A stretch of DNA of 53,847 bases, taken from the NCBI GenBank assembly GCA_037139415.1, contig JBAXGN010000022.1, positions 1-53,847 of the forward strand. Reading direction: 5' to 3'. Positions 1-7,783 of this stretch are shown one piece after another. Source of the DNA: Verrucomicrobiota bacterium. GTDB lineage: Bacteria; Verrucomicrobiota; Verrucomicrobiia; Limisphaerales; Fontisphaeraceae. How positions within the stretch are numbered: position 1 is the first letter of the stretch; each line of letters opens with the position of its first letter. Position numbers and translations under genes: made by a program. Under the pieces are notes generated by a model, which did no database searches, was not told the DNA's origin, and saw nothing but the letters and a program-made list of their open reading frames with translations.

Positions 1-481
1 CAGTGACTGCCGGTTCAAACGTCGTATTCCAAGTCAATGCCACTGGTTCCGATCCACTATCGTACCAATGGTATTTCAATCAAGGTGCCTTGTTGTCTGG
101 CGCGACCAATTCCTCCTTGACCCTTAGTCGGATACAAGTCTTCCAGTCGGGTGACTATTACGTGGTAGTTACCAATCCATACGGTGTAGCCACCAGTGAT
201 TTGGCTCATCTGACTATAATCACGCCCCCACCCGAAATCACGAGCCAACCCGTCAGCCAAACAGTGACTGCCGGTTCAAACGTCGTATTCCAAGTCAATG
301 CCACTGGTTCCGATCCGCTATCGTTCCAATGGTATTTCAATCAAGGTGCCTTGTTGTCTGGCGCAACCAATTCCTCCTTGACCCTGAACCGGGTACAAGT
401 CTTCCAGTCGGGTGACTATTACGTGGTGGTCACCAATCCATACGGTGTAGCCACCAGTGACCTGGCCCATCTGACCCTTAT
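1..481 (+). repeat. 261-bp tandem repeat encoding near-identical Ig modules
   Basis: The block starting at base 1 recurs from base 262 with only scattered differences and the similarity fades near 481. The period of 261 bases is 87 codons, so the frame is kept. The later modules of the same protein are far more diverged, so this pair is a recent duplication. The array reaches the left edge and probably continues beyond it. Confidence 0.9.
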
Positions 482-1766
482 CGGCGAACCCGTCATTACC
501 CTGCAACCTTCCAATCAATCTGTGCTGCTGGGAACAACCGCCAAGTTCAGCGTCCGCGCTTCGGGAAATGCGCCATTACGGTTCCAGTGGCAATTCAATG
601 GCTTGAACCTCACCGGCCAAACCCTGTCCAACCTGACCGTCATAGCCAGCAGTACCAATAAGTCAGGCAATTACACCGTGATGATTAGTAACGCCGTGGG
701 CACCGTGACCAGCCAGGTTGCCACCTTGAATGTGCTATTAAAACCGACCATGCTGATCCAACCAAAGAACCTGGTGGCGGTTCAAGGAGGCACTGCGACG
801 TTCACGGTTGGCCTGGGCGGTTCGGCACCGTTCCTCTATCAGTGGTTGAAAAACACTGCTGTCATTCCCGGGGCCACCCTGCCCGTGCTAACCCTGACCA
901 ACCTGCAAGCGGCTGATGCGGCCAAATACAGCGTGCGCATCACGAACGCGGTGGGGAATGCATTAAGCTTGCCAGCCAGCCTCGCGGTCCAGATTCCGCC
1001 GGTGATTACGCAAGTCACCCTGTCGGCCAGCAACCAACCGGTGGCCGCCGGTACTACGGTGACATTCAAAGTGCTCGCCACCGGCACCGCACCATTGAAA
1101 TACCAATGGCTCTCGAACGGGGTCCCGATCCGCGGACAAGCTGCCGCTACCATGAGCCTTGCGGCCATCACCACGAACAAATCCGCCGGATATTCGGTCG
1201 TGGTGACCAATCTCGTCGGCTCCGCCACCAGCGCGGTCACGCAGTTGCTGGTGCATCAAAAGCCGGCCATCATCACCCAACCAAAAAACCAAACCATCCT
1301 GGCGGGAACCAACGTGACCTTGATGGCACTGGTGACCGGCTCTGATCCATTGATATGCCAGTGGCGCAAAGATGGCCTACCCCTGACGGGAGAAACCAAC
1401 GCTAGCCTGGTTATCACCGGCATCCAAACCAATCAGGCGGGCAAGTACGATTTGCGGGTGACCAACCTGGTCGGCTGGGTGCAAAGTGCCACGGCCATTC
1501 TGACCGTGAAGCCACCCCCCAAACCGGCGTCCCGCCTTGCGCAACCAATCTCCCTGACGACGACCAGTGCGAGCACCCGGATCACACTTACCTTCACCAC
1601 GGAGCCCGGCAAAACGTACCAGGTCCAATACACGGAAAGCCTGACACCGCCTGTCTGGCTGCCACTGGGCATCCCTCGCCTGGCAACCTCATCCACGTTG
1701 TCCATCGAAGATGCCAAAGCCGTGCAGACATCTCGCTTCTATCGCCTGGTGGAAACCGGATATTAA
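1..1766 (+). CDS. Ig-like repeat surface protein, C-terminal part (5' truncated)
   Basis: The reading frame is open at the left window edge, so the true start lies upstream; 587 residues are visible. It contains about six immunoglobulin-like modules of 80-87 residues, each with the pattern I..QP..QTV..G..V.F.V.A.G..PL.YQW..NG, ending in G.Y.VVVTN..G.ATS. The last 80 residues form a different beta-rich module (roughly 507-587) with the motifs PGKTYQVQY, W.PLG and SRFYRLVE, a C-terminal module I associate with secreted verrucomicrobial proteins. The role is most likely an adhesin or large surface protein; no enzymatic motif is visible. The first two visible modules are nearly identical in DNA. 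It converges on the radical SAM gene with a 9-base gap. Confidence 0.85.
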   Translation, partial: VTAGSNVVFQVNATGSDPLSYQWYFNQGALLSGATNSSLTLSRIQVFQSGDYYVVVTNPYGVATSDLAHLTIITPPPEITSQPVSQTVTAGSNVVFQVNATGSDPLSFQWYFNQGALLSGATNSSLTLNRVQVFQSGDYYVVVTNPYGVATSDLAHLTLIGEPVITLQPSNQSVLLGTTAKFSVRASGNAPLRFQWQFNGLNLTGQTLSNLTVIASSTNKSGNYTVMISNAVGTVTSQVATLNVLLKPTMLIQPKNLVAVQGGTATFTVGLGGSAPFLYQWLKNTAVIPGATLPVLTLTNLQAADAAKYSVRITNAVGNALSLPASLAVQIPPVITQVTLSASNQPVAAGTTVTFKVLATGTAPLKYQWLSNGVPIRGQAAATMSLAAITTNKSAGYSVVVTNLVGSATSAVTQLLVHQKPAIITQPKNQTILAGTNVTLMALVTGSDPLICQWRKDGLPLTGETNASLVITGIQTNQAGKYDLRVTNLVGWVQSATAILTVKPPPKPASRLAQPISLTTTSASTRITLTFTTEPGKTYQVQYTESLTPPVWLPLGIPRLATSSTLSIEDAKAVQTSRFYRLVETGY

Positions 1767-1775
1767 GATCAATGG

Positions 1776-3377
1776 CTACACTCCGGCGGAAATCACAGCC
1801 GGAGCGGGATTCGCGACTGGCAAGTGAACGGGTTGGGCTTCCAAACGTCGGCGAAACGCCAAATGGCGACGACGACTCCAGTGCACCAGCGGTGACCAGA
1901 CGGCATGAACCAAGTCATGTTTGATTAAGAAGTGCCACAAACGGTTACTCCGCTTATAGAGCAGCGACATGGCCAAGTATGGCGCAATCGCGGACGCGTG
2001 ACGGGGACGCCGACGCCAAATGCTGGCCGGGGAAAATAACCGGCGATACAACCAGTCGTACCCCAACTCCAATTCTTCCGGCGTCATGTGCTTGGGATAA
2101 AATACCGCATGCGCCGTGTCGTATAAATTCCAATTGCGATGCCGCAGCCGCCCGGAGGTTTCCATCTGCCGAAACAATGGTGTCCCGGGATACGGAGTCA
2201 GGATATGAAAGGTGGCGCACTCCAACCGGTTCTGTTCAATCCATTGTGCGGTGGTCTGGAAGACATCCTTCCGATCTCCATCAAATCCCAGTACGAAACT
2301 GCCGTTCACCTGAATGCCCTGATCATGAAAGATCTGAATGCGTCGCGCGTAATCTGCCACCCGTGGTGTTCGTTTGCGGGCGCCAATCAGGTTTTCATCG
2401 GATAGTGATTCAAACCCCACAAACACACCTGTGCAACCCGCCAGCGACATTTCGCGAACGAGCGCGTGATCATCGCTTACATCCAGGGAAATCGCCGCGC
2501 TCCAGATTTTCCCAAGTGGCTTCAATTCGCGGCACAGTTGCCGTAGATAGCCACGCTTGGCCCCGAGATTATTGTCCAGAAATGCCGCATACGGTTCACC
2601 GCTTTCCGCAAGCTGGCGGGCGATGTCCTCCGGGGGACGTTCGCGGCACGGCATCCGCAGGTTGCCGGTGGACAGGAAACAAAATTCGCACCGGTTATGA
2701 CATCCGCGCGTCGCCATGAGGCTGGCCCGGGTGAGGAAGGAATGTGGCGAAATCAATTGCCGTCGCGGAGCCGGTTCCTGCCCATAATCCCCATCGAACT
2801 CGCAGCGGTAACAGGGTTGAAGAGTTTGCCGCTCCACATCGGCCAGCACCTGCGGCCAGGCGCGCACCCCATCCCCGATCACAATGGCATCGGCGTACCG
2901 CATCAGTTCCTCCGGGCAGGCCATGGCATGCAGACCGCCCAAAATGACTTTGACCCCATGCTGGCGATACCACGCCGCTAACTGGCACGCGCGTTCGGCA
3001 AACGTGAGATGCACGGTGATCCCCACCACTTCGGGCAACGGCTCCATGGGAGGCGGGCCGTGCAGCAAATTTTCGTCCCACCAATCCACCCGCCAATGCT
3101 CCGGCGTGGCAGCGGCGAGACTGGTCAGCGCCAGGGACGGGGTTAACACATGTTTGCCGTAACTGGCGTGGGGATCCTTGGGGTAAAAGGGTTGCACCAA
3201 TCGGACGTACCGTTTGACCATCGGGCCGGTATTACTGCAATCCGGCAATGGGGGTGCCTCACGCATTTCCAACGGTTGCCATAATGGCTGACGCGGTTGA
3301 TAATATGGATCCTCCGGAACCCGGTTCCATATACTTTCGGCAAGGCTCTGCCAATGCGTTGGGAATATGTTTTTCAT
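1776..3377 (-). CDS. B12-binding domain radical SAM protein
   Basis: A 533-residue class-B-type radical SAM protein. Residues about 75-200 look like the cobalamin-binding Rossmann domain (DWWDENL, then VGITVHLT and VKVILGGLHA). The radical SAM cluster motif CHNRCEFC is at C226, C230 and C233, preceded by the usual MATRG strand, and the TIM-barrel part runs to about 440 with segments such as GVFVGFESL and QVNGSFVLGFDGD. The C-terminal part resembles DUF4070-type extensions. Family members perform methyl transfers or other radical chemistry; the substrate cannot be told. The start at 3377 gives a full N-terminus. It lies downstream of ispH on the same strand with a 94-base gap, so co-transcription is possible. 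Confidence 0.85.
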   Translation of the reverse strand: MKNIFPTHWQSLAESIWNRVPEDPYYQPRQPLWQPLEMREAPPLPDCSNTGPMVKRYVRLVQPFYPKDPHASYGKHVLTPSLALTSLAAATPEHWRVDWWDENLLHGPPPMEPLPEVVGITVHLTFAERACQLAAWYRQHGVKVILGGLHAMACPEELMRYADAIVIGDGVRAWPQVLADVERQTLQPCYRCEFDGDYGQEPAPRRQLISPHSFLTRASLMATRGCHNRCEFCFLSTGNLRMPCRERPPEDIARQLAESGEPYAAFLDNNLGAKRGYLRQLCRELKPLGKIWSAAISLDVSDDHALVREMSLAGCTGVFVGFESLSDENLIGARKRTPRVADYARRIQIFHDQGIQVNGSFVLGFDGDRKDVFQTTAQWIEQNRLECATFHILTPYPGTPLFRQMETSGRLRHRNWNLYDTAHAVFYPKHMTPEELELGYDWLYRRLFSPASIWRRRPRHASAIAPYLAMSLLYKRSNRLWHFLIKHDLVHAVWSPLVHWSRRRHLAFRRRLEAQPVHLPVANPAPAVISAGV

Positions 3378-3471
3378 AGCTTGATCCGATAATTCGGCTT
3401 TGCATCACGACAAAACCATGGCGTTGCGCTAAGTGAGCGCGTTTTACTGACGTGATGTAAAAACTAGGCTG

Positions 3472-4362
3472 TCAGCCGACCGCAACCGCATGGTGATTAG
3501 CCGTCACACTGGCTGGTGTCGCTGCATCGTGGTTCCAACTGTGCAACTGCATCTCCACCGCGTCTATGACTTCATCCGGGGTTGAAGTGCCGGCGGTGAT
3601 GCCCACTAAATCATCTTGATTGAACCACTCCTGCCGTAATTCCTGCGCCGTTTGGACATGATGCACGCGGGGACACCATTGTTCACAGGCAGCCACCAAT
3701 TCCCGGGTGTTATTGCTGTGCGCACCGCCGATCACAATGACCGTGGTGCATTGCCGGGCCAGGTCCATCGCTGCGCCTTGGCGCTGTTTGGTGGGTCGGC
3801 AGACCGTATCCACAAATTTGACTTCCGATTGCGGAAAACGCCGTTGGATCATCGCCACAAGGAAACGCGCCCGGTCCAACCGTTGCGTGGTCTGCGCGAT
3901 CACCCCAAAGCGCGGGCGCTCCCGCAGTTCATCCACATCCGCTTCCGTCAGGATGACATCATACGCCTCCAGATCTCCGGTAATGCCGCGCACTTCCACG
4001 TGCTGGCGCTGGCCGATGATGACCGGGTGATGGCCCTCCCGCACCAACTGGGCAACCGCAAGGTGCGCGTGCCGCACCAGTGGGCACGTCGCTTCAATCA
4101 CCCGGTGGCCGCGCGCCACCACTGCGCCAACCACCCGCTGCGAGGTGCCATGCGCGGTGATCATCACCTGCGCCGTGGGCAGATCGTCTCCCAGATTGAC
4201 GATCCGGACACCGCGTCCGCGCAAATCATTCAGGACGGTTTCATTATGGACGAGGTCGCCCAGAATGGAGAGCGGCGCCTGGGCGGCGTGTTGTTTGGCC
4301 AGGGTGATGGCGTCTCGCACGCCAAAGCACATGCCGTAATGAGCAGCACGGATTATTTTCAT
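3472..4362 (-). CDS. ispH: 4-hydroxy-3-methylbut-2-enyl diphosphate reductase
   Basis: The last enzyme of the MEP isoprenoid pathway, which reduces HMBPP to IPP and DMAPP with a [4Fe-4S] cluster in the cytoplasm. At 296 residues it is of normal length. The three cluster cysteines are visible: C12 in GMCFGV, C93 in ATCPLV and C188 in DTVC. The substrate-binding histidines lie in LVHNETV, TAHGTS and HVEVRG. The C-terminus carries the family segment GITAGTSTPDEVID. A palindromic site (4438-4452), a near copy of one in front of the regulator operon, sits about 76 bases upstream of the start, so this gene may be a target of the neighbouring winged-helix regulator. Confidence 0.95.
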   Translation of the reverse strand: MKIIRAAHYGMCFGVRDAITLAKQHAAQAPLSILGDLVHNETVLNDLRGRGVRIVNLGDDLPTAQVMITAHGTSQRVVGAVVARGHRVIEATCPLVRHAHLAVAQLVREGHHPVIIGQRQHVEVRGITGDLEAYDVILTEADVDELRERPRFGVIAQTTQRLDRARFLVAMIQRRFPQSEVKFVDTVCRPTKQRQGAAMDLARQCTTVIVIGGAHSNNTRELVAACEQWCPRVHHVQTAQELRQEWFNQDDLVGITAGTSTPDEVIDAVEMQLHSWNHDAATPASVTANHHAVAVG

Positions 4363-4437
4363 AGCATGAAAGGGATGGGGCCGCGAAACGTTGGCCGTGG
4401 CCGGTTGGGTTCAAGACTGTTCTTATGATTACTCATA

Positions 4438-4452
4438 CTTTGTAACACAAAG
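4438..4452. promoter_or_regulatory. Palindromic operator-like site upstream of ispH
   Basis: The site reads CTTTG, five bases, CAAAG. It matches a second site at 5427-5441; over a 20-base span the two agree at 17 positions. It lies between the end of the winged-helix gene and the start of ispH. On the minus strand a weak promoter can be drawn through it (TTGTGT, 17 bases, CATAAG). It is inferred to be a binding site of the adjacent regulator. Confidence 0.55.
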
Positions 4453-4490
4453 CTTATGACCATGGTTCTTCGTTTTTGTTCAAAATAGTT

Positions 4491-4802
4491 TCATTTCCCG
4501 TTTTTCGCCGCCGCGATGATTTGTTCCAGCAGGTTCAGGTATGTGGCAAACGCCGTTTTGCCGTTCGCGGTTAGGGCGCAGGTGGTCAACGGGCGGTTCT
4601 GCGCGTACGACTTGGTGACGGAGACGTAACCGGCCTCTTGCAGCGTGCGGATGTGCGTGGTGAGATTGCCATCGGTCATCTGGAGGGTGCCGCGTAATTC
4701 CGTGAAGGATAACTCAGGCGTGGCGGCCAGCAGCGACATGATTGCCAGACGCCCTTTCTCATGGATCACGCGATCCAGCAATAAAAACGGCTCGGGATTC
4801 AC
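4491..4802 (-). CDS. Winged-helix transcriptional regulator
   Basis: A 103-residue protein with a single winged helix-turn-helix domain of the MarR/ArsR-like HTH_34 kind: RLAIMSLL, then SFTELRGTLQMTDGNLTTHIRTL as recognition region, then a wing around YAQNRPLT. The GTG at 4802 is chosen as start because its first bases overlap the stop codon of the upstream membrane protein gene (GTGA), the usual sign of translational coupling. A longer in-frame start at 4895 would lie inside that gene. No ligand-binding domain is present. Regulators paired with a membrane partner commonly control their own operon; the two palindromes nearby are candidate operators. Confidence 0.85.
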   Translation of the reverse strand: MNPEPFLLLDRVIHEKGRLAIMSLLAATPELSFTELRGTLQMTDGNLTTHIRTLQEAGYVSVTKSYAQNRPLTTCALTANGKTAFATYLNLLEQIIAAAKNGK

Positions 4803-5419
4803 GCTGTTTTGTCCGGTTTTTCCGTGAAATACAGGTAGATTCCGTATGCCAGGTGCAGCCCGCCAAACGTGCCGGCCATGACCAGGTTGGGCCAAGCGGG
4901 GGCCAGGTCATCCGCCAGGGCGGGCAGCAACATGACGCCCAATCCGCAAAACGCGAAAATCCATCCCAACAGGCGGATGCCCCGCCGCATGAAAAAGCCG
5001 GCGGCATTCAGCGCGCAACCGTATAACAGCAACCAGATCATCACCAGCGGCCACGTATCATTTTCCGCTTCCACCATGAAGCAGGCCGCCACCCCAATCA
5101 CCGCCCCGAGCAACAACGGCAGTGAGACCGTGGCGGCCACGCGGCGGGTCGGTGGCGACCAGAATACCTCGTCGGCCTTGAGCGCTTGCTGGCGGATAAG
5201 GAGCATCGCCAATCCCAGCGACACCACGCTGACGCCCAGCCAGAACAGGCCGAAATGCCGGGTATCGGCCCACTGCAATTTCCAGGCCACCAAGCCAGCC
5301 GCCAGCCCAATGCCGCCGGTCAGCGTGTAGATGGGGGCCAGCGCCCGGCGATACAGGGCGGCACGTTCCATCAACGTCCGAATCGTCTGCAATTGTTCCA
5401 TCGCCCAATCATTCTTCAT
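4799..5419 (-). CDS. Multi-pass membrane protein of unknown function, partner of winged-helix regulator
   Basis: A 206-residue protein with about six hydrophobic segments (for example around 29-45, 57-74, 95-110, 122-140, 150-166 and 178-195) and a cytoplasmic-looking start containing QLQTIRTLMERAALYRRAL. No catalytic motif is seen. Its stop codon overlaps the GTG start of the regulator gene, so the two are co-translated. The arrangement resembles small regulator-plus-sensor-like membrane protein pairs found in Acidobacteria and Verrucomicrobia, where the membrane protein has no established activity. A palindromic site lies only 8 bases upstream of the start codon. Confidence 0.8.
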   Translation of the reverse strand: MKNDWAMEQLQTIRTLMERAALYRRALAPIYTLTGGIGLAAGLVAWKLQWADTRHFGLFWLGVSVVSLGLAMLLIRQQALKADEVFWSPPTRRVAATVSLPLLLGAVIGVAACFMVEAENDTWPLVMIWLLLYGCALNAAGFFMRRGIRLLGWIFAFCGLGVMLLPALADDLAPAWPNLVMAGTFGGLHLAYGIYLYFTEKPDKTA

Positions 5420-5426
5420 GCAGTCA

Positions 5427-5441
5427 CTTTGCTACACAAAG
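5427..5441. promoter_or_regulatory. Palindromic operator-like site before the membrane protein/regulator operon
   Basis: CTTTG, five bases, CAAAG, centred 15 bases upstream of the minus-strand start codon at 5419. It would cover the ribosome-binding region or early transcript, a position suited to autorepression. It is a near copy of the site at 4438-4452. Confidence 0.6.
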
Positions 5442-5846
5442 CATATTCATGCAAGCAGTTTTTTCACCGGCATCCTCACCCCGGCCGACATCGTCAAACC
5501 TCAGGATTTATGGGGCAAACGCCAGCCGTTAAAGTGGTCGTCCGCGCGGTGATTAGATTTTTAATAATTTCTATTGCATCATTAGCGGATAAGGGTAGTC
5601 TTCAGGCGATCCGCAGGCTGACTAATTGAGACGCGATGGCACGTTTACAAACATTGGTTGCGTATTCCGGGCAAACTCCGACCCGGAAACTCGGCGCGCT
5701 GCAAAGCGCGAGCCCCGCCATTTCCCTTGCCCCCCGCCAAACGCTGGCGCGGGCGCGGGTGGGTGCCTCGGGCCAATCCACCCACCCCGGCAAATCATTC
5801 CTTGGGCTCGCTAACTCTCCCAGGCTGCTCTCCAAACCATTCTTTG
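5442..5846. other. Gene-free stretch before the minisatellite
   Basis: No convincing gene is seen. The segment has no ORF with family-like composition. A short perfect hairpin (CGCGCT, four bases, AGCGCG) lies at 5695-5710, and a G+C-rich stretch follows. It leads directly into the 21-bp repeat array. Confidence 0.5.
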
Positions 5847-6203
5847 GGCATAATGATGGTCGTACAGGACATAATACCACCGCCACAGGACATAATAAAC
5901 CGTTTATTGGGTCCAATAACACCGTCAGAGAACATAATGACGGTCGCACAGGACATAATACCACCAGCACAGGGCATAATAAACCGTTTATTGGGTCCAA
6001 TGACGCCGTCAGAGAGCATAATACCACCGTCACAGGGCCAAATAATGCCAGCACAGGGCATAATAAACGGTTTACCGGGTCCAATAACACCGCCAGAGGG
6101 CATAATACCACCGCCAGCCAGCCCAATAAACCGTTTATTGGGGCCAATAAATCATTTATTGGGCTTATTAAATGGTTCGTAAACGCCCATAACCCGTTCA
6201 AAA
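5847..6203. repeat. 21-bp minisatellite, 17 units
   Basis: Seventeen consecutive 21-base units run without spacers; most begin GGCATAAT or GGTCCAATA. They fall into recurring types in the order A-B-C-D (units 1-4, again 5-8, partly 9-13), giving an 84-base higher-order period. Unit type C is itself nearly palindromic (AATAAACCGTTTATT). Because 21 is a multiple of three, two forward frames and two reverse frames stay open through the array. The forward translation gives heptads such as GHNTTAT and GHNKPFI, the reverse gives LLCPVAV-like heptads. The last two or three units are degenerate. The array ends about 80 bases before the next gene. Confidence 0.9.
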
Positions 6204-6284
6204 AGGCTAGTTTACAACAAAAACTGCCAAAACGGGGCAAATTGGACGTGTTTTGCCCGGTTGGCGGCTTTGAGACCTATTTTT

Positions 6285-7139
6285 ATGAGAACTGTCTATT
6301 TCGATTCCGGCTTTCATGCAGACGACCCCAATATTTATTGGGGCGACCCCAGCTACCAACTCGAACCGGGGGACCCCGGCTACGTGCCTTACCCGACCCC
6401 TTTGCCCGTTAACCCATCCAACAAAAAAACAACCCATAAAAATATGGTTAAAGGAGATCGCATCAAACAAAACAGTGATGAGTTTTTACACCAACTCGTC
6501 ACCTTCGACAACAACATCGCCGCCCATGCCGCCGCGCTGGGCGTCACGACCGCGCAAATGACCGCGCACCACAACGACACCCTCTACTTTGAGTACGTGC
6601 TGGGCTCGTTGAGCGTCGCCCGCGCTTGTGCCGCACAATGGACCACGTGGAAAGACCTCGTGTCCGACGGCGGCACCCCGTCACCCGCCGCCGTGCCGAC
6701 CCCGCCGCTCTTCCCCGCCGCCGCGCCCGTCGTGGACCTAAATATCAAGGGCCGTTTCCGCGTCCTGGTCCAGAACATCACGAACCATCCCGGCTATAAC
6801 GAAGCCATCGGCAAAGTCCTGGGCATCGAAGGCTCCGAGATCACCCCGCCCGATTACGACACCCTGCAGCCGGACTTCAAACTGAGCCTGCGCAGCAACG
6901 GTGTGTACGTCCATTGGAACTTTGGCCACTACGGCGCGTTCCTGGACCAATGCAAAATCGTCGTGGATCGCGGCGACGGCAAAGGCGAAGTCCTGCTGAC
7001 GATCGACAACACCGCCGGTTACCTGGACACCACCCCGTTCCCGGCCACGCCCGCCAAGTGGACCTACCGCGCCGTGTACATGGCCAAAGACCAACAAGTC
7101 GGCCAATGGAGCAAGCCCGTCACCATCAACGTGGGCTAA
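6285..7139 (+). CDS. Conserved-looking hypothetical protein
   Basis: I do not recognise a named family. The 284-residue protein has a tyrosine/proline-rich N-terminus (residues 1-50), a helical part containing FDNNIAAHAAALGVTTAQM, a proline/alanine linker (about 125-150), and a beta-rich C-terminal half with KIVVDRGDGKG and TYRAVYM that resembles a fibronectin-like fold. The ATG at 6285 is used; an internal ATG at 6444 would give a protein starting at the helical domain. No signal peptide is visible. It is followed by a strong hairpin at 7167-7202 and preceded by the minisatellite, so it is probably transcribed alone. Confidence 0.7.
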   Translation: MRTVYFDSGFHADDPNIYWGDPSYQLEPGDPGYVPYPTPLPVNPSNKKTTHKNMVKGDRIKQNSDEFLHQLVTFDNNIAAHAAALGVTTAQMTAHHNDTLYFEYVLGSLSVARACAAQWTTWKDLVSDGGTPSPAAVPTPPLFPAAAPVVDLNIKGRFRVLVQNITNHPGYNEAIGKVLGIEGSEITPPDYDTLQPDFKLSLRSNGVYVHWNFGHYGAFLDQCKIVVDRGDGKGEVLLTIDNTAGYLDTTPFPATPAKWTYRAVYMAKDQQVGQWSKPVTINVG

Positions 7140-7166
7140 GCCTGGGAAACACCGCTCGACAACCAA

Positions 7167-7202
7167 CCACCGCCGCGCGTCCCTCGCAATGCGCGGCGGT
7201 GG
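7167..7202 (+). terminator. Strong hairpin after the 6285 gene
   Basis: A perfect 12-bp stem (CCACCGCCGCGC with its complement) and a 12-base loop start 27 bases after the stop codon. No run of T follows, only ATTATTAAATT, so it may be an atypical terminator or a 3'-end stabiliser. Confidence 0.55.
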
Positions 7203-7325
7203 ATTATTAAATTGACCCGAGGGGCCTTTTTAGGGATGGTCGGCACCATGAAAACCAACTGGCCACCGGAAACCATGAACGAAAAGGGCGTTCAATAATA
7301 TTGTTAGGACCGTACCACCTGCATT

Positions 7326-7664
7326 ATGGACGATCCCATTAAGGAAATCGTGATTCGCCGGGTTCGACTTAAAGACGAGCACAGACCGTTCGAGATTCAC
7401 ATCGGGCAGCTCGTTGAGGTGGATTGGCTTGCCGTCACACATGCCACGAGCAACCAACGCGATTCTTTTAATCTCGTTTTTTTTCGCTTTGATGGCTTTG
7501 TTATTGATTGGGTACAGTATGACACACTGGCTATTGCCTTGGACCAAGCCCACGCCATTGCCGGAGTCGAGGCTTCGGAATGGGAACAATGCAATGCCGA
7601 GATCACGAATGAGGACGGCAGAGTTAGTTGGGAGGAGGTTTGCCAAAAACGGGTCAACCAATAA
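7326..7664 (+). CDS. Small acidic hypothetical protein with atypical codon use
   Basis: A 112-residue cytosolic protein with no signal peptide, acidic and rich in Trp/Glu toward its end (IDWVQYDTLAIALDQAHAIA and VEASEWEQC). I do not recognise the family; composition and size resemble single-domain immunity-type proteins, but this is only a resemblance. Codons more often end in A or T (for instance GTT, TTT and ATT runs) than in the flanking genes, which hints at recent acquisition. The overlapping minus-strand frame (7230-7679) is considered its shadow. Confidence 0.5.
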   Translation: MDDPIKEIVIRRVRLKDEHRPFEIHIGQLVEVDWLAVTHATSNQRDSFNLVFFRFDGFVIDWVQYDTLAIALDQAHAIAGVEASEWEQCNAEITNEDGRVSWEEVCQKRVNQ

Positions 7665-7706
7665 CCAAACCACCGACACCTTGTTCGTTTAGCCGCTGGG
7701 CGATGG

Positions 7707-7783
7707 TTATTTCAAGGCATCCTTGCCATCGGTGAGCCATTCGAGGTTGAAGCGGGCGAGGGTGTCAAGGCGCACTACGCCAG
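7707..7783 (-). pseudogene. Possible C-terminal gene remnant after the serine hydrolase
   Basis: Directly beyond the stop of the serine hydrolase, in a different frame, the minus strand reads VVRLDTLARFNLEWLTDGKD followed by ALK and a stop. This looks like a real protein C-terminus but has no start codon, and the frame is closed upstream by a stop inside the hydrolase gene. It may be the tail of a gene mostly deleted, or a hydrolase C-terminus lost by frameshift. Confidence 0.3.

Noticed and set aside
5847-6203. CRISPR array
   Set aside because: The units abut with no unique spacers and no cas genes are nearby.
5602-6240. Minus-strand 212-codon ORF made of LLCPVxV heptads
   Set aside because: It is open only because the 21-bp period keeps all frames in phase. 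I report the array as a repeat instead of calling any of the overlapping ORFs a gene.
7230-7679. 149-codon minus-strand ORF opposite the small acidic protein
   Set aside because: The plus-strand frame has better composition and a clear ATG; only one of the two can be real and the minus frame looks like its shadow.
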